The notes: generated by a model from the sequence alone, not told the origin. DNA of 64,000 nt from Archangium sp. (GCA_030695565.1 JAUYRZ010000103.1:19808-83807), one strand, 5' to 3'. Shown: positions 1 to 9,143, counted from the stretch's first letter. Numbers and translations: made by a program.

Positions 1-1269
1 CTGCTCGAGCGGGGTGGCCTTGGAGTCGCCCGTGCCGACCGCCACGCCGCCCACCACCACGATCTTGTCCTTGAACACGCTGCCCTGGGGATCCTGCTCG
101 ATCACGCCGCCGGGGCAGTCTGCTTTCACCGCGTCGGTCTTGCCGATGCGCGCGTTGCAGAAGTGGAACCGGCTGACCACGTCGACCAGAGGGATCATGC
201 GAAACCGATCGTGCAGCCGGCCGCCGTAGTGAATCTCGGCGGTGCCGTCGTTGTTGATGCGCACGGTGCGTGAGCCGATGGTCAGCTTGCCCGGCTCGAC
301 CTGCACCTCCGTGGCTTTTTCCAGCTGGGCCAGCACCACCACGGGCGAGGTGGCGTAGGTGTTGTTGCCGTCGCTGAAGACGAAGCCGGTGCGGCGCAGC
401 TTGCCGTCTTCATCTTCTTCGCTGCTCACCGCGCCGAAGCCGTCGGTGGTCTCCAGCACGCGGGGCAACGAAGGCATGGGGTAGTTGGCGAACTCCTTGC
501 CCGTGGGTTCACCGTCGGCGTTGCGCTCGATCTCCACGGGGAACCGCGGCATCTCGAGGTCCTTCAGGGTCACCGGCACCGAGTACGCCTTCGCTGCCCA
601 CAGAATCCGGTTCTCGCCGGCGGCCTTGGCCAGGGCGAGCTGCTCTTCGGGCGTGGGGTCTTCGGGGAACTCGCCTTCGGGCACCACCTTCTCGGGCGGC
701 GTGGGCATGGGGCCCACCGGGCGCACCATGGTGGGTTCGACCCTGGGCAGCGGGTTGGCGGTGGGTGAGGTGTTGAAGCCCAGAATGACCGGCGTCTGGA
801 TTTCTTTGAGCGCGTTGGCGAAGGCGAGATCGCCGGTGCCGTCAGACGACTGCTCGTTCATCACCATGTCGAAGACGATCGCCTTGGCCCCCGCCCTGGA
901 GAGATAGGTGACCAGGTCGGCCCACACCACGCGGTCGAAGGGCAAGTTGGCGCCGTACCGCTGGCGGAGAAACTCCTGCTCGGAGACCTGGGTCATCGTC
1001 ACGTCGTCGAGCGCGACGACCACCACGTCTTCGGAGCGGCCCGACTTGCCGAGGCCTGTTTTCTCCTGCACGAACTTGATCGCGTCGCGTTTGGGGAGCG
1101 TGAAGGCCTTGAGGCCGTCGTCGTACGCACCCCGTTCGTCGTCGGAGATCTCCATCACGTCGAACTCCCACCAGAAAGCCGCGAAGCCGGTGGCGATGAC
1201 GGACAGGAGCAGCATCACGAGCCACATGCGGCTCAGGCGCAGACGGATCAGCTCGAGCGCGCGTCTCAT
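1..1269 (-). CDS. CHASE2-domain membrane sensor protein (C-terminus beyond window edge)
   Basis: The reading frame is open for 423 codons from an ATG at 1269 to the left edge with no stop, so the gene is partial. A short basic N-terminus is followed by one membrane segment (about residues 15-34). The region after it looks like a CHASE2 extracytoplasmic sensor: VVVVALDDV at about 82-90, AGAKAIVFDM at about 126-135, and an IVVVGG strand near the right end of the visible part. CHASE2 proteins usually continue into more membrane segments and then an adenylate/guanylate cyclase, GGDEF, histidine kinase or Ser/Thr kinase output. That output lies outside the window and cannot be named. The gene is the last of a leftward run of four (4805, 4218, 3334, 1269). 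Confidence 0.8.
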   Translation of the reverse strand, partial: MRRALELIRLRLSRMWLVMLLLSVIATGFAAFWWEFDVMEISDDERGAYDDGLKAFTLPKRDAIKFVQEKTGLGKSGRSEDVVVVALDDVTMTQVSEQEFLRQRYGANLPFDRVVWADLVTYLSRAGAKAIVFDMVMNEQSSDGTGDLAFANALKEIQTPVILGFNTSPTANPLPRVEPTMVRPVGPMPTPPEKVVPEGEFPEDPTPEEQLALAKAAGENRILWAAKAYSVPVTLKDLEMPRFPVEIERNADGEPTGKEFANYPMPSLPRVLETTDGFGAVSSEEDEDGKLRRTGFVFSDGNNTYATSPVVVLAQLEKATEVQVEPGKLTIGSRTVRINNDGTAEIHYGGRLHDRFRMIPLVDVVSRFHFCNARIGKTDAVKADCPGGVIEQDPQGSVFKDKIVVVGGVAVGTGDSKATPLEQ

Positions 1270-1345
1270 GGCGGCGGACCATACGCGGCGGGCCGCCGAT
1301 CAGAACGAGAAACTCAGATCCGATGGCGGCGAAATGGGAGTGCGC

Positions 1346-3334
1346 TCACGGCCGGAGGGCGCGCAGGATCGTGGCGTTCTCACCGATCAGGTAGAGCTCG
1401 GTTTCGCCCGTGCCCAGCCGCCGCCCGCGTACCGAGCGCAGGGGCCAGCGGGTGCCGGTCTCGATGACCTCCCAGGTGCCCGTGCCGGTGAAATGAGAGA
1501 GCACCCCGTCTTCGCCTGAGGCGTAGATGTTGTTGGCCGCGGTGCCCCACACACTGTGGAACTCGGTGCGCCCCTTCGGGTCGGTGGCGCTCCAGGCGCC
1601 CGTGGTGGAGCGTTGCCAGGCGCGGTCGCCCCGGGTGCCGACGGCCATCAGCTCGAATGCGACGCCGTTGGGCGGCGCAGCCCACACGCCCTTGAGATCG
1701 TCGGTGCAGCCGGGGTCTTTGATGTTCAGCCAGCCGCCATCGGCCGTGGGATCGCGCCGGAGCACCACGCACCCCTGACCGACGATGTACGCGCTGCCAT
1801 CGGAGCGGCCGTCGATGTCGAAGAGATCGGGCCCTCCGTCGGGGAAGAACAGGTTCCGCGACCAGCCGACCGCGTCGCGATGCCAGATCTCTCCTTCGTC
1901 GCCGACCGCCCAGAGATCGTTTCGTGAGGTGCCCCACACCGCGTTGAGGTTTCCCTGGAAGGTGTCGTCGACGGGCACGGAGATCGGCTGGGCCATCGAA
2001 CCCCGGGCGCCTTCGAAAAGTCTCCGCCCATCGCCGACGTACACGCGGAAGGTGTCGTCCGGAGCGATCCAGAGATCCTTCAGGTTGACGTTCGATCCGT
2101 TGACGCCGCCGAAGATCCACTCGCCCAACGAGCGGTTGTAGGAGAGCGACCCATCGCCCACCACGACCTCACGTTGGCCATCGACCCACAGTCCCGAGAA
2201 GTTGGCTCCCACACCCTGCCGGCGCTGAACCCACTCTCCGTTCTGATGGCGCAGCATCCCCCCGTTGCCGCCCACCAACCATCCGCCCTCGTAGCTGTCA
2301 GCTGGTGTCCAGAGGCCGTTGTACGGCAGGTATTGATTCTGGAGCCCCTCGAGGGGGCCCGCCGTGGGAGGCGTTCCCTGCCACAGCTCGGTGATTCCAC
2401 AGTACGCGACGCTGACCGGGCCCCGCGCGAAGCCCGCCGCGCAGCCCGTGCCTGCCGCGCGCTCCTGGGCCCAGCCGCCGTCGGCGCTGCGAAGCCAGAG
2501 CTGGCCCTCGGTTGCAGACGGTGAGACCTGCTTGATGATGCCCGCGTGAAAGATGCCCGGCCCCGTCGACCACAAGCCGTTGATGGCCACGTTAGAATCG
2601 GGGGCGAGCGTCAGCTCGAGCGCGCCACCGTCGCACGGCCCGATGCCGTGAAGATCGATGCTGACCGCCGCCAGACAGGTGCCTGCGTCATCGAAGGCGA
2701 TCGAGGTGAGCGAGATGTTCGCCGAGGCGTCTGGCAGCTGCTCGAAGATGCGGGGTTGCCACACACCGGTGGGGCTTCGCCGGGCGATCACACCGCTGAG
2801 CCCCACGGCCTGAATGTCGAGACCGTTGCCTCGAATCGACAACAGCTCGGGCTGGGGGCCTGCGTTCCAGGTCTCCGCCACCCAACCACCATCGACGAGC
2901 AGCCTCATCGGCTTCATCGGCCCGGAATTCGAGCTCAGCTGAGTCTCGCCGACCACGAGCACGACATCGCCGTTGGACCAGACCGAGTTGAGCTGTGTCG
3001 ACGAGGGGAACAGCGGCGAGTGGTTCTCCAGGCGCGTGCCGTTCCAGTGCAGCACCGTGCCGACGGACCCGACCATCCACACGTCGGAGGCGCTCTTGCC
3101 CCAGACGGCCTTCAGATCGTTGCCCTGCGGGAGTGGGTATTCCCAGCAGAAGCCGTTGCGGCAGATGGCTCCTTCCGAAGCGTTGCCACCGCCGGTGCCG
3201 CCGCCCGTGCCGCCGCCGATCGCGCCACCACCTCCGCCGATCAACCCGCCATCGAGCCGCCTCGCGAGTGCTTCATCGATGTCGGCACACGCGGCGAACA
3301 GGCTCACCAGCACCAACGCAGTCAGCTTCTTCAT
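1346..3334 (-). CDS. Lipoprotein with repeated VWG/VG propeller-like motifs
   Basis: A 662-residue protein. The N-terminus is a lipoprotein signal (MKK, hydrophobic stretch, LFAAC lipobox, Cys16), followed by a Gly-rich linker (about 28-50) of the kind common on myxobacterial surface lipoproteins. The rest contains recurring units such as LKAVWGKSASDVWMVG (about 73), LNAVWGTSRNDLWAVG (about 462) and FHSVWGTAANNIYASG (about 603), each followed by a short G-x-(I/V/L)-x-H strand. This suggests a beta-propeller-like fold. No enzymatic motif is visible. Its start overlaps the stop of the upstream gene by 4 bp, so the two are probably translationally coupled. An outer-membrane or cell-surface role is inferred from the signal alone. 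Confidence 0.75.
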   Translation of the reverse strand: MKKLTALVLVSLFAACADIDEALARRLDGGLIGGGGGAIGGGTGGGTGGGNASEGAICRNGFCWEYPLPQGNDLKAVWGKSASDVWMVGSVGTVLHWNGTRLENHSPLFPSSTQLNSVWSNGDVVLVVGETQLSSNSGPMKPMRLLVDGGWVAETWNAGPQPELLSIRGNGLDIQAVGLSGVIARRSPTGVWQPRIFEQLPDASANISLTSIAFDDAGTCLAAVSIDLHGIGPCDGGALELTLAPDSNVAINGLWSTGPGIFHAGIIKQVSPSATEGQLWLRSADGGWAQERAAGTGCAAGFARGPVSVAYCGITELWQGTPPTAGPLEGLQNQYLPYNGLWTPADSYEGGWLVGGNGGMLRHQNGEWVQRRQGVGANFSGLWVDGQREVVVGDGSLSYNRSLGEWIFGGVNGSNVNLKDLWIAPDDTFRVYVGDGRRLFEGARGSMAQPISVPVDDTFQGNLNAVWGTSRNDLWAVGDEGEIWHRDAVGWSRNLFFPDGGPDLFDIDGRSDGSAYIVGQGCVVLRRDPTADGGWLNIKDPGCTDDLKGVWAAPPNGVAFELMAVGTRGDRAWQRSTTGAWSATDPKGRTEFHSVWGTAANNIYASGEDGVLSHFTGTGTWEVIETGTRWPLRSVRGRRLGTGETELYLIGENATILRALRP

Positions 3335-4218
3335 GGCAGCCGCCCTTCCACGCCCACGAACCCACCGGCGGGAGTCAACGCAACGATGGGCATCGCCTCG
3401 GGCGCCTTGCCGGTGAAGAAGAGGACCGCGGCGGTGGTCATGCCCGCCGCGCCCACGCCCAGGAAGAGGATGCCGAGCACTCGAGCGCTCCTGGCCTGAT
3501 TGGCCATTGCCTCCGGTTCGGGCGAGATGGCGATCTGATCACGGCTGGTGATCGAACTCGCGATGTAGCCTCCGCCTGCGACCACGGAAAGGGCCCCGAG
3601 CGTGACGGGAATGAGCGCCAGCCAGCGCTTGTCGAAGGGGCGGGCGGGTGTTGCGACCTCGGCTGCTGCGATGCGAGCAGGTTCGATCTCGACGGGCTTC
3701 TCCACCACCGGTTTCTCGACGACCGGCGTGTCCTCCACCGGCGCGACGGCCACCGCCTTGCCTCGCTTGGCCGCGACCAACTTCGCGGTGAACTCATCGG
3801 CGCCGGCCTCGAGCGTGTCGAGCACCTTGCCTTCATCGGTCGCGCTCCCCGAGATGCTCCCGATCACGGCTGCGTTCGCCGGATCAATCAGCGTCAGGGT
3901 CAGCTCGAACCGTTGCCCGAAGCGGGCCACACGAGCGCGCACGATGGCGTCTGCACCGAGCGCCGCGGCGATCTCTGCCTGGCAGCTGCTGCTGTTTTCG
4001 GCACAGCCCAGCAACTGCTTCTGCCGCTCGAGCCCCAGCACCGTCTCGATCTCGGTGGCGGTGGTGACCGCGAGCCCGCGGCTGCGCAGCCGGTTGGCGA
4101 ACCGATCCATGAAGAACGCCGCGGCCTCCGGCTGAATGTTGATCACGTTGAAGTTGGGAACGGCGACCCGCAGCGGCGCGGGCGTGGCCGCCAGCATCAG
4201 CAGGGAGAGCGCGAGCAT
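3331..4218 (-). CDS. Envelope protein with TolB/CsgG-like N-terminal domain and two C-terminal membrane segments
   Basis: 295 residues with a signal-like N-terminus (MLALSLLMLAA). Residues about 15-150 (LRVAVPNFNV, then FANRLRSRGL, a Cys-containing CAENSSSCQAEIAAALGAD and DAIVRARVARFG) resemble the TolB-N/CsgG-like fold common in myxobacterial proteins that sum component activities. A Pro/Glu/Val-rich linker (VVEKPVVEKPVEIEP) leads to two hydrophobic helices (about 203-223 and 247-268). The gene lies 2 bp after the 194-residue gene and overlaps the next gene by 4 bp, so it belongs to the same operon. Precise function unknown. Confidence 0.65.
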   Translation of the reverse strand: MLALSLLMLAATPAPLRVAVPNFNVINIQPEAAAFFMDRFANRLRSRGLAVTTATEIETVLGLERQKQLLGCAENSSSCQAEIAAALGADAIVRARVARFGQRFELTLTLIDPANAAVIGSISGSATDEGKVLDTLEAGADEFTAKLVAAKRGKAVAVAPVEDTPVVEKPVVEKPVEIEPARIAAAEVATPARPFDKRWLALIPVTLGALSVVAGGGYIASSITSRDQIAISPEPEAMANQARSARVLGILFLGVGAAGMTTAAVLFFTGKAPEAMPIVALTPAGGFVGVEGRLP

Positions 4219-4220
4219 GC

Positions 4221-4805
4221 TTACTCCGGCAGGGCCAACGTGAGGCCGCCACCCAGGGCGGGATTCTGGGGCGGGCGGAGATCGAGCAGGCCGCGATTGT
4301 AGCCTGCCACCGCGCTGAAGAACTTCGACTGCGCCGAGAGCGCGAACGGCAGCGCGATGAGCGAGAGCACCAGGCCGACGCCCGAAGCGGCCAGGCTGGC
4401 GATCAGCAGCGGCAACAACAGAGTCCGCACCAGGGTGGACACCACCGTCACCGCCAGCGCGGCGCCGACCACTGCGAGCCCGGCGATCTGCAAGCGCGAG
4501 GCGACCAGGAAGTCGGAGTGCGCCTGCTGCGCGCTCGCGAACGCCTCGGGCACCAGCTTGAAGGCGGTCTCGAAGTCGTCATCTTGAAGGCGGAACACGC
4601 GCTCGCGCTGACGCACTTCCATGCTCGAGCCGGAAGCGCCGATGGCCAGCAGGTGGCGATCGACGAACTCGGCGAAGAGCTTCACCTCGGGTGGCTCGGC
4701 TCCTGGAGAGACGGCTTCAGTGCTCGGCGGTGCGAGCGGCGGCGTGGTGAGGGGCGCGACTTCCGGAGTCTGAAAGAGCACGAGCGCGAGCAGGAGCGGT
4801 GACAT
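4221..4805 (-). CDS. Hypothetical membrane protein, first gene of leftward operon
   Basis: 194 residues. The hydrophobic start (MSPLLLALVLF) may be a signal peptide. It is followed by a Pro-rich stretch (about 14-40), a soluble helical middle, and two strong hydrophobic segments at about 104-122 and 130-158. I recognise no family. The ATG at 4805 sits next to the only long upstream spacer in this operon, and a paired inverted-repeat site lies about 155 bp upstream (4960-4999). The operon promoter is therefore probably in 4806-5129. The stop falls 2 bp before the start of the TolB/CsgG-like gene. Confidence 0.55.
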   Translation of the reverse strand: MSPLLLALVLFQTPEVAPLTTPPLAPPSTEAVSPGAEPPEVKLFAEFVDRHLLAIGASGSSMEVRQRERVFRLQDDDFETAFKLVPEAFASAQQAHSDFLVASRLQIAGLAVVGAALAVTVVSTLVRTLLLPLLIASLAASGVGLVLSLIALPFALSAQSKFFSAVAGYNRGLLDLRPPQNPALGGGLTLALPE

Positions 4806-4959
4806 GGACTTTCTTCTTAAGACAACCGGCTGAAGGTCGACGGGAAAGACCGCTTTTCAAGGTTCATGGCGTGAAAGTCCTCCGCCAGGTGCCCGGTGCG
4901 AGCAGGCCCCGCGACTTCGGGCGAAGATTCTCGAGTGACCAGGTCTGACTTTTCTCGCT

Positions 4960-4999
4960 GTGACAACCCTGTTGCTTCGCGTGACAACAGCGTTGTCAC
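4960..4999. promoter_or_regulatory. Tandem inverted-repeat operator candidate in a 324-bp spacer
   Basis: The spacer 4806-5129 holds no gene. It contains a perfect 8-bp inverted repeat with a 3-bp centre, GTGACAAC-AGC-GTTGTCAC (4981-4999). Exactly 21 bp upstream is a second, half-conserved copy, GTGACAAC-CCT-GTTGCTTC (4960-4978). Two sites phased by two helical turns suggest cooperative binding of a dimeric regulator. The pair lies upstream of the leftward operon starting at 4805 and downstream of the cysteine synthase gene. No T-run follows, so a terminator is less likely. Which regulator binds is unknown. Confidence 0.45.
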
Positions 5000-5129
5000 G
5001 GCTTGAGAAGAAGCACCGGCCCCCGCCTGCTCACGTACGCATCCTTGCACGAAGTCGAGAGGCCAGCCCGCTTCAGAACACGCGCCGGACACCATCAAAG
5101 ACTGTCTCCCCTCAGGGCGAATTCGCTGA

Positions 5130-6113
5130 CTACGGCAACGGTCGAACGAACAGCGACTTGCTCGCGAGGAACTCAGCGTTGAACACCTTCGACGCGTACC
5201 GGCTGCCGTGATCACACAGGAACGTCGCGATGCGCAGACCCTGCTGGGGCCGCGCCCTGGCGACCTCATACGCCGCCCGCACGTTGAGCGCCGCCGAGGT
5301 GCCCACCACCAACGCGTCTTCGCGGGCCAGGTGGTAGAGCATCTCGATCATCTCCTGATCAGTCACCCGCATCGCCGAGTCGATCTTCGCGCGCTTGAAG
5401 TTCTCGGTGAGCCGCATGATGCCGATGCCCTCGGTGATCGAGCCGCCGGTGGTCTCCATCTTTCCTTCGCGCACGTGGCAGTAGAGCCCCGAGCCGTACG
5501 GGTCGACGAGGATCACCTCGAGCTTCGGGTTCTTCGCCTTGAGCGCGCTCGACACCCCACCCAGCGTGCCGCCCGTGCCGCACGACGCGACCAGCACGTC
5601 GAGCTTGCCGTCGCACTGCGCCCAGATCTCCTCGGCGGTGGTCTGCGCGTGGAACTCGCCGTTGGCGGGGTTCTCGAACTGATTGGCCCAGAACCACCCG
5701 TGCTCTTCGGAGAGCTTTTTCGCCACGTGGAAGAAATGGTTCTCGTTGGCGAACGGCACCACCGGCACCTTGCGAACCTCCGCGCCCATCGCCTCGAGCA
5801 GTTCGTATTTTTCGCGGGCCTGGTTGTCCGGCATGGTGACCACCACGCGGTAGCCACGCTCGCGGCCCAACAACGCGAGCCCGATGCCGGTGTTGCCCGC
5901 GGTGCCTTCGACGATGGTCGCGCCCGGCTTCAAGAGCCCCCGCTTCTCCGCGTCGGCGATCATGCCCTTGGCCGCGCGATCCTTGATGCTGCCGCCGGGG
6001 TTCATGAACTCGGCCTTGCCGAGCACTTCATTGCCCGTGCGTTTGCTGAGCGTGCCGATGCGCAGGAGCGGGGTGTTGCCGACGGAATCCCAGAGCGTGG
6101 AGATCGAAGCCAT
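5130..6113 (-). CDS. cysK: Cysteine synthase / PLP-dependent beta-replacement enzyme
   Basis: 327 residues, the usual length for the OASS family (O-acetylserine plus sulfide to cysteine). The PLP lysine is K44 in NPGGSIKDR. The substrate loop is EGTAGNTG (69-76), where the usual TSGNTG reads TAGNTG, a known variant within the family. The phosphate-binding loop is CGTGGT at about 180. There is no C-terminal CBS domain, so the protein is CysK/CysM-like rather than a full cystathionine beta-synthase, though a CBS-like substrate range cannot be excluded. It follows the HAD phosphatase by 18 bp on the same strand and is probably co-transcribed with it. Confidence 0.88.
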   Translation of the reverse strand: MASISTLWDSVGNTPLLRIGTLSKRTGNEVLGKAEFMNPGGSIKDRAAKGMIADAEKRGLLKPGATIVEGTAGNTGIGLALLGRERGYRVVVTMPDNQAREKYELLEAMGAEVRKVPVVPFANENHFFHVAKKLSEEHGWFWANQFENPANGEFHAQTTAEEIWAQCDGKLDVLVASCGTGGTLGGVSSALKAKNPKLEVILVDPYGSGLYCHVREGKMETTGGSITEGIGIMRLTENFKRAKIDSAMRVTDQEMIEMLYHLAREDALVVGTSAALNVRAAYEVARARPQQGLRIATFLCDHGSRYASKVFNAEFLASKSLFVRPLP

Positions 6114-6131
6114 TGAGGGCTCCGATCTACC

Positions 6132-6737
6132 TCACTTCGCCTTGAAGCCGAGCTTCGCGAGATCTTCCTGGAACTGCTCGACGGTGGTGAACACCCGCCC
6201 GTGCATGCCCACCTGCGTCGCCGCGATGGCGTAGCTCTTGATGTCGTCGAAGTACGCCGTCTTCCACGGTGAGGTGCCCGCCACCGCGAGCGCCTTCTCG
6301 TAGATGGCCTTCTCCGGCTTGATGAGGCCCACGTCGCAGGACAACACCAGGCCCTCGAACTGCTCCAGCACGGGGAGCTGCGGCCGCACGAACGCCACGT
6401 GTTGATCGTGCGTGTTCGACAGCAGCACCAGCTTCACCTGCCCTACGAGGAACTGCACCATCGCCACCATCGGCTCGTTGATGGAGAAGTGACAGGTCCA
6501 CACGTCGACCCACTGTTGGGGCGTGAGCTCCTTGCCCAGGCGCTGCACCAGCTCCACGCGCAATGAGTCACCGGGCAGCTGACCGCGGTTGACCCGCTCC
6601 CACAGGCCGCCGTCGAGGCGCGCCTTCATGGCCTCGGGCGTGGTGTCGAACGCGCGGGCCATCTCAGCGAAGAGCCTGGTGTTGTCGTGAAACGCGAGGA
6701 CGTTGCCGAGGTCGAGAATGAGGGCGTCGAGCGACAT
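6132..6737 (-). CDS. HAD-superfamily hydrolase, YihX-like
   Basis: About 201 residues from ATG 6737; a TTG two codons upstream is a less likely start. Motif I is ILDLGNV, where the second Asp of DxD is replaced by Gly, as in the YihX-type (glucose-1-phosphate phosphatase-like) branch of HAD-IA enzymes. Motif II is LLSNT, motif III has the Lys in GLIKPEK, and motif IV is YFDD. A helical cap lies between motifs I and II. It is predicted to be a cytosolic phosphatase; the substrate cannot be read from the sequence. The gene is directly upstream of cysK with an 18-bp gap. Confidence 0.82.
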   Translation of the reverse strand: MSLDALILDLGNVLAFHDNTRLFAEMARAFDTTPEAMKARLDGGLWERVNRGQLPGDSLRVELVQRLGKELTPQQWVDVWTCHFSINEPMVAMVQFLVGQVKLVLLSNTHDQHVAFVRPQLPVLEQFEGLVLSCDVGLIKPEKAIYEKALAVAGTSPWKTAYFDDIKSYAIAATQVGMHGRVFTTVEQFQEDLAKLGFKAK

Positions 6738-6813
6738 GTGCAATCGTCTAGCTCAGGGCTGGGCGATGCGCAGGTCCGTCGCGTCGAGATCTTCTGCCGT
6801 GCCTGTGCCGCAC

Positions 6814-7653
6814 TCACACCCGCAGGCTGCGGTGCTGACGGCGCCGTTTGAGCAGCAGCAGGCCGAGCAGGGAGAGCTCGGGCATGGCGGAGCAGCCCCG
6901 CGCCTTCCCCAGCTCTCCGTCGTACGCGGGAAGCAAGCACGTGCGCGCGAGTTGGCCGGCCGGGTAGATCTCACAGACGAACTTCTTCGAGTCGGCGTCG
7001 AGGCTGCGTTTGCTCGTCTCACCAGGCAACGCGCTGGCGTTCATGGTGGAGCTCGCCGACGGGCTGTGACTCAAGCCGAGCACGTGGCCGAACTCGTGCG
7101 TCACCGTGTTCTGCACGTCGCTGGCGACGCAGCTGGTGTCGAAGGCCGGGGGAAAGCAGGGCGGCGCGTCGACGGTGGTGAAGATGAAGCGCGGCGTATT
7201 GAGCTCGATGTCGGAGTCGGAGATGCGCCCGCTGTTCTTCTCGTAGCTGGTGGTGGTGATGGCCAGCGCGCCGTTCGCGTGCTCCCAACAATCACGCTCG
7301 TTGCCGCAGGTCTCCGGGTCGTTGCAGGCGGGCATCAGCTCGTCGCAGTCGACCTGCCTGAAGAGCACGAGGGTGGTGCCGTCGTCTTCGATCTTCCGGG
7401 TGCTCACCCGCGGGCGTTCTTCGAAGCCGATGTTGCCGCAGAGGGCCAGCTGCTGGCCCCAGCTCTGGTACGAGGCGGTGATCGCGAAGAACTCGGTGTC
7501 GCCGGGCGTCTCGGGGTTGCCCACGTTGCTCTGCTCCACGCTGATGACGGTGCCTTCTTTCCACCACAGGCACTGCGAGCTGGGGTCATCGCGATCGACG
7601 CGACTGCGCACGTACTGAGAGAGCACCAACGTCGCGACCACTCCAGTGAGCAT
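6814..7653 (-). CDS. Matrixin-like secreted zinc metalloprotease with MYXO-CTERM tail
   Basis: 279 residues. The zinc site HEFGHVLGLSH (186-196) is the HExxHxxGxxH signature of metzincins, and a downstream Met-containing turn (SSTMN, about 201-205) could be the Met-turn. Several Cys residues suggest disulfides and export. The C-terminus has Gly-Cys (Cys254), a hydrophobic helix (LSLLGLLLL) and an Arg/Lys-rich end. This is the layout of the MYXO-CTERM sorting signal processed by myxosortase, so surface anchoring is likely. The N-terminus (MLTGVVATLVLS) is a weak signal peptide lacking a basic n-region. Confidence 0.82.
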   Translation of the reverse strand: MLTGVVATLVLSQYVRSRVDRDDPSSQCLWWKEGTVISVEQSNVGNPETPGDTEFFAITASYQSWGQQLALCGNIGFEERPRVSTRKIEDDGTTLVLFRQVDCDELMPACNDPETCGNERDCWEHANGALAITTTSYEKNSGRISDSDIELNTPRFIFTTVDAPPCFPPAFDTSCVASDVQNTVTHEFGHVLGLSHSPSASSTMNASALPGETSKRSLDADSKKFVCEIYPAGQLARTCLLPAYDGELGKARGCSAMPELSLLGLLLLKRRRQHRSLRV

Positions 7654-7673
7654 CGCGTCGAACCTACACGCCT

Positions 7674-7696
7674 CCCTCTCCCCGAGGGGGAGAGGG
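7674..7696. repeat. CCCTCTCCCC hairpin repeat in a divergent promoter gap
   Basis: Perfect 10-bp arms (CCCTCTCCCC / GGGGAGAGGG) with a 3-bp loop. The same hairpin theme recurs at 9110-9130, 22624-22649 and 28645-28666. This copy sits between two divergent genes (protease and amidohydrolase), so unlike the others it cannot terminate a flanking gene. Confidence 0.7.
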
Positions 7697-7720
7697 CAGA
7701 CGGTCTAAGGTGCGCGAACC

Positions 7721-9106
7721 GTGCGAATCCCGTTCTTCATCTCCGCGCTGCTCCTGACGAGCTGCATCCATTTCCCCTCCTACCGGCCCCTGGTGTCCGC
7801 GGGCGCCACGGGAAGAATCGTCTTCCGGGACGCCGCAGTCTTCACTGCTACGTCGACCGAGCTGCTCGAGCACACCGATGTCTGGGTAGAGGACGGGCTG
7901 ATCACGGGGATCGAGCCGACCGACCCCTCGAAGCCCGCGACGCTGGTCATCGACGGGCGGGGCAAGACGTTGATGCCCGGGCTGGTCGACGCGCACGTGC
8001 ACACCACGATGAACTCGTTGCCGCCCTGGTACCCCTCGATCCCCAACCCGGGCCACAACCTGGAGGCGTTCCTCTACGCGGGCATCACCACGGTCAACGA
8101 TCTGGGTGGCAGCCCCGACGAGATCCGCGGGCTGCGCAAGGAGATCGCCGAAGGCACCCGGTTGGGGCCCCGCATCTACTTCGCAGGTCAAATCATCACG
8201 CACCGCGATGGGTACCCCATCAGCATGGTGCGCGAGGCGTATGGGGCGCTCGCGTACGCAGCCATCGGCGACAAGCTGGCCACGCAGATTGCTTCACCGC
8301 AAGAAGGCGCGCTGGCGGTGCGCAAGCGGTTCGCCGCGGGTGCGACGATGATCAAGGTGGTGATCGCCGACATTCCGCGCGGCGCGCCGAGGCTCAGCGG
8401 CGAGGAACTCGATGCGATCGTTCGGCAGGCGCACCAGCTCGGCCTGCAGGTGATCGCGCACATCGATACGAGCGAAGACGCGTTGATGGCGGCGCGGCAC
8501 GAGGTCGATGCGCTGGCGCACGGCGTGGAGACCACGGTGCTCACGCCCGAGCAGGCCGCCGAGCTGAAGGCGTCGGGCATCGTGATGGTGCCCACGCTCG
8601 TGAACTACGAGCGGTTCTGTCAGATCGCGCAGAAGCGCTATCGCCCGCTGGCCCTCACGGTGGAGTCGGAGCCGAGCGAAGTCCTCGCGCAGTTCGCGCC
8701 CTCGTTCGTGGACTCGGCGAAACTGCCCAAGGGCTTCTACGCGTGGGGTGATGAGCTCGAGGCGAACGTGAAGGTGCGCTCGGACAACGTGCGCACGGCG
8801 TGGGAAGCGGGCGTGCCGTTGGTGGCGGGCGCGGATGCGATGGGCTCCGTCGGGACGTTCGCGGGCGACCTGCACCATGAGCTGGAGATGTGGGTTGCGG
8901 CGGGTATTCCGCCCGCGGAGGCGTTGTTGGCAGCGACGTCGAAGAGCGCGCGCTTCATCACGCCGCGGCCGAGCTTCGGGACGATCGAAGTGGGGAAGAG
9001 CGCTGACCTGCTGCTGATCGATGGTGATCCGCTGAAGGACATCAGTGTCACCCAGAAGATCCTGACGGTGATGGCGAGGGGGCAGCTGGTCGAGCGGCTC
9101 AAGTGA
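7721..9106 (+). CDS. Amidohydrolase-family lipoprotein
   Basis: 461 residues from GTG 7721, with a lipobox at LLTSC (Cys15). The metal-dependent amidohydrolase core is intact: GLVDAHVHT in strand 1, a candidate metal-bridging Lys in MIKVV, His in VIAHID and ALAHGVE, and the catalytic Asp in AGADAMG. The C-terminus (SFGTIEVGKSADLLLIDGDP) returns to the small beta-sandwich, as in imidazolonepropionase-like and prolidase-like members. The substrate is unknown; a cyclic amide or dipeptide hydrolase in the envelope is the most reasonable reading. A hairpin follows the stop by 3 bp. Confidence 0.85.
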   Translation: MRIPFFISALLLTSCIHFPSYRPLVSAGATGRIVFRDAAVFTATSTELLEHTDVWVEDGLITGIEPTDPSKPATLVIDGRGKTLMPGLVDAHVHTTMNSLPPWYPSIPNPGHNLEAFLYAGITTVNDLGGSPDEIRGLRKEIAEGTRLGPRIYFAGQIITHRDGYPISMVREAYGALAYAAIGDKLATQIASPQEGALAVRKRFAAGATMIKVVIADIPRGAPRLSGEELDAIVRQAHQLGLQVIAHIDTSEDALMAARHEVDALAHGVETTVLTPEQAAELKASGIVMVPTLVNYERFCQIAQKRYRPLALTVESEPSEVLAQFAPSFVDSAKLPKGFYAWGDELEANVKVRSDNVRTAWEAGVPLVAGADAMGSVGTFAGDLHHELEMWVAAGIPPAEALLAATSKSARFITPRPSFGTIEVGKSADLLLIDGDPLKDISVTQKILTVMARGQLVERLK

Positions 9107-9109
9107 TCC

Positions 9110-9130
9110 CCCTCTCCCTTCGGGAGAGGG
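9110..9130. terminator. Hairpin between convergent genes
   Basis: CCCTCTCCC-TTC-GGGAGAGGG forms a perfect 9-bp stem 3 bp after the amidohydrolase stop and 14 bp before the stop of the convergent phospholipase-D-like gene. No T-run follows. It is placed to act as a bidirectional terminator or 3' stabiliser and belongs to the dispersed hairpin family. Confidence 0.55.
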
Positions 9131-9143
9131 TCGGGGTGAGGGC

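Noticed and set aside
2546..4302. Long plus-strand frames opposite the leftward envelope operon
   Set aside because: Compositionally biased shadows (Arg-rich, Pro-rich); the minus-strand frames have signal peptides, motifs and overlapping starts.
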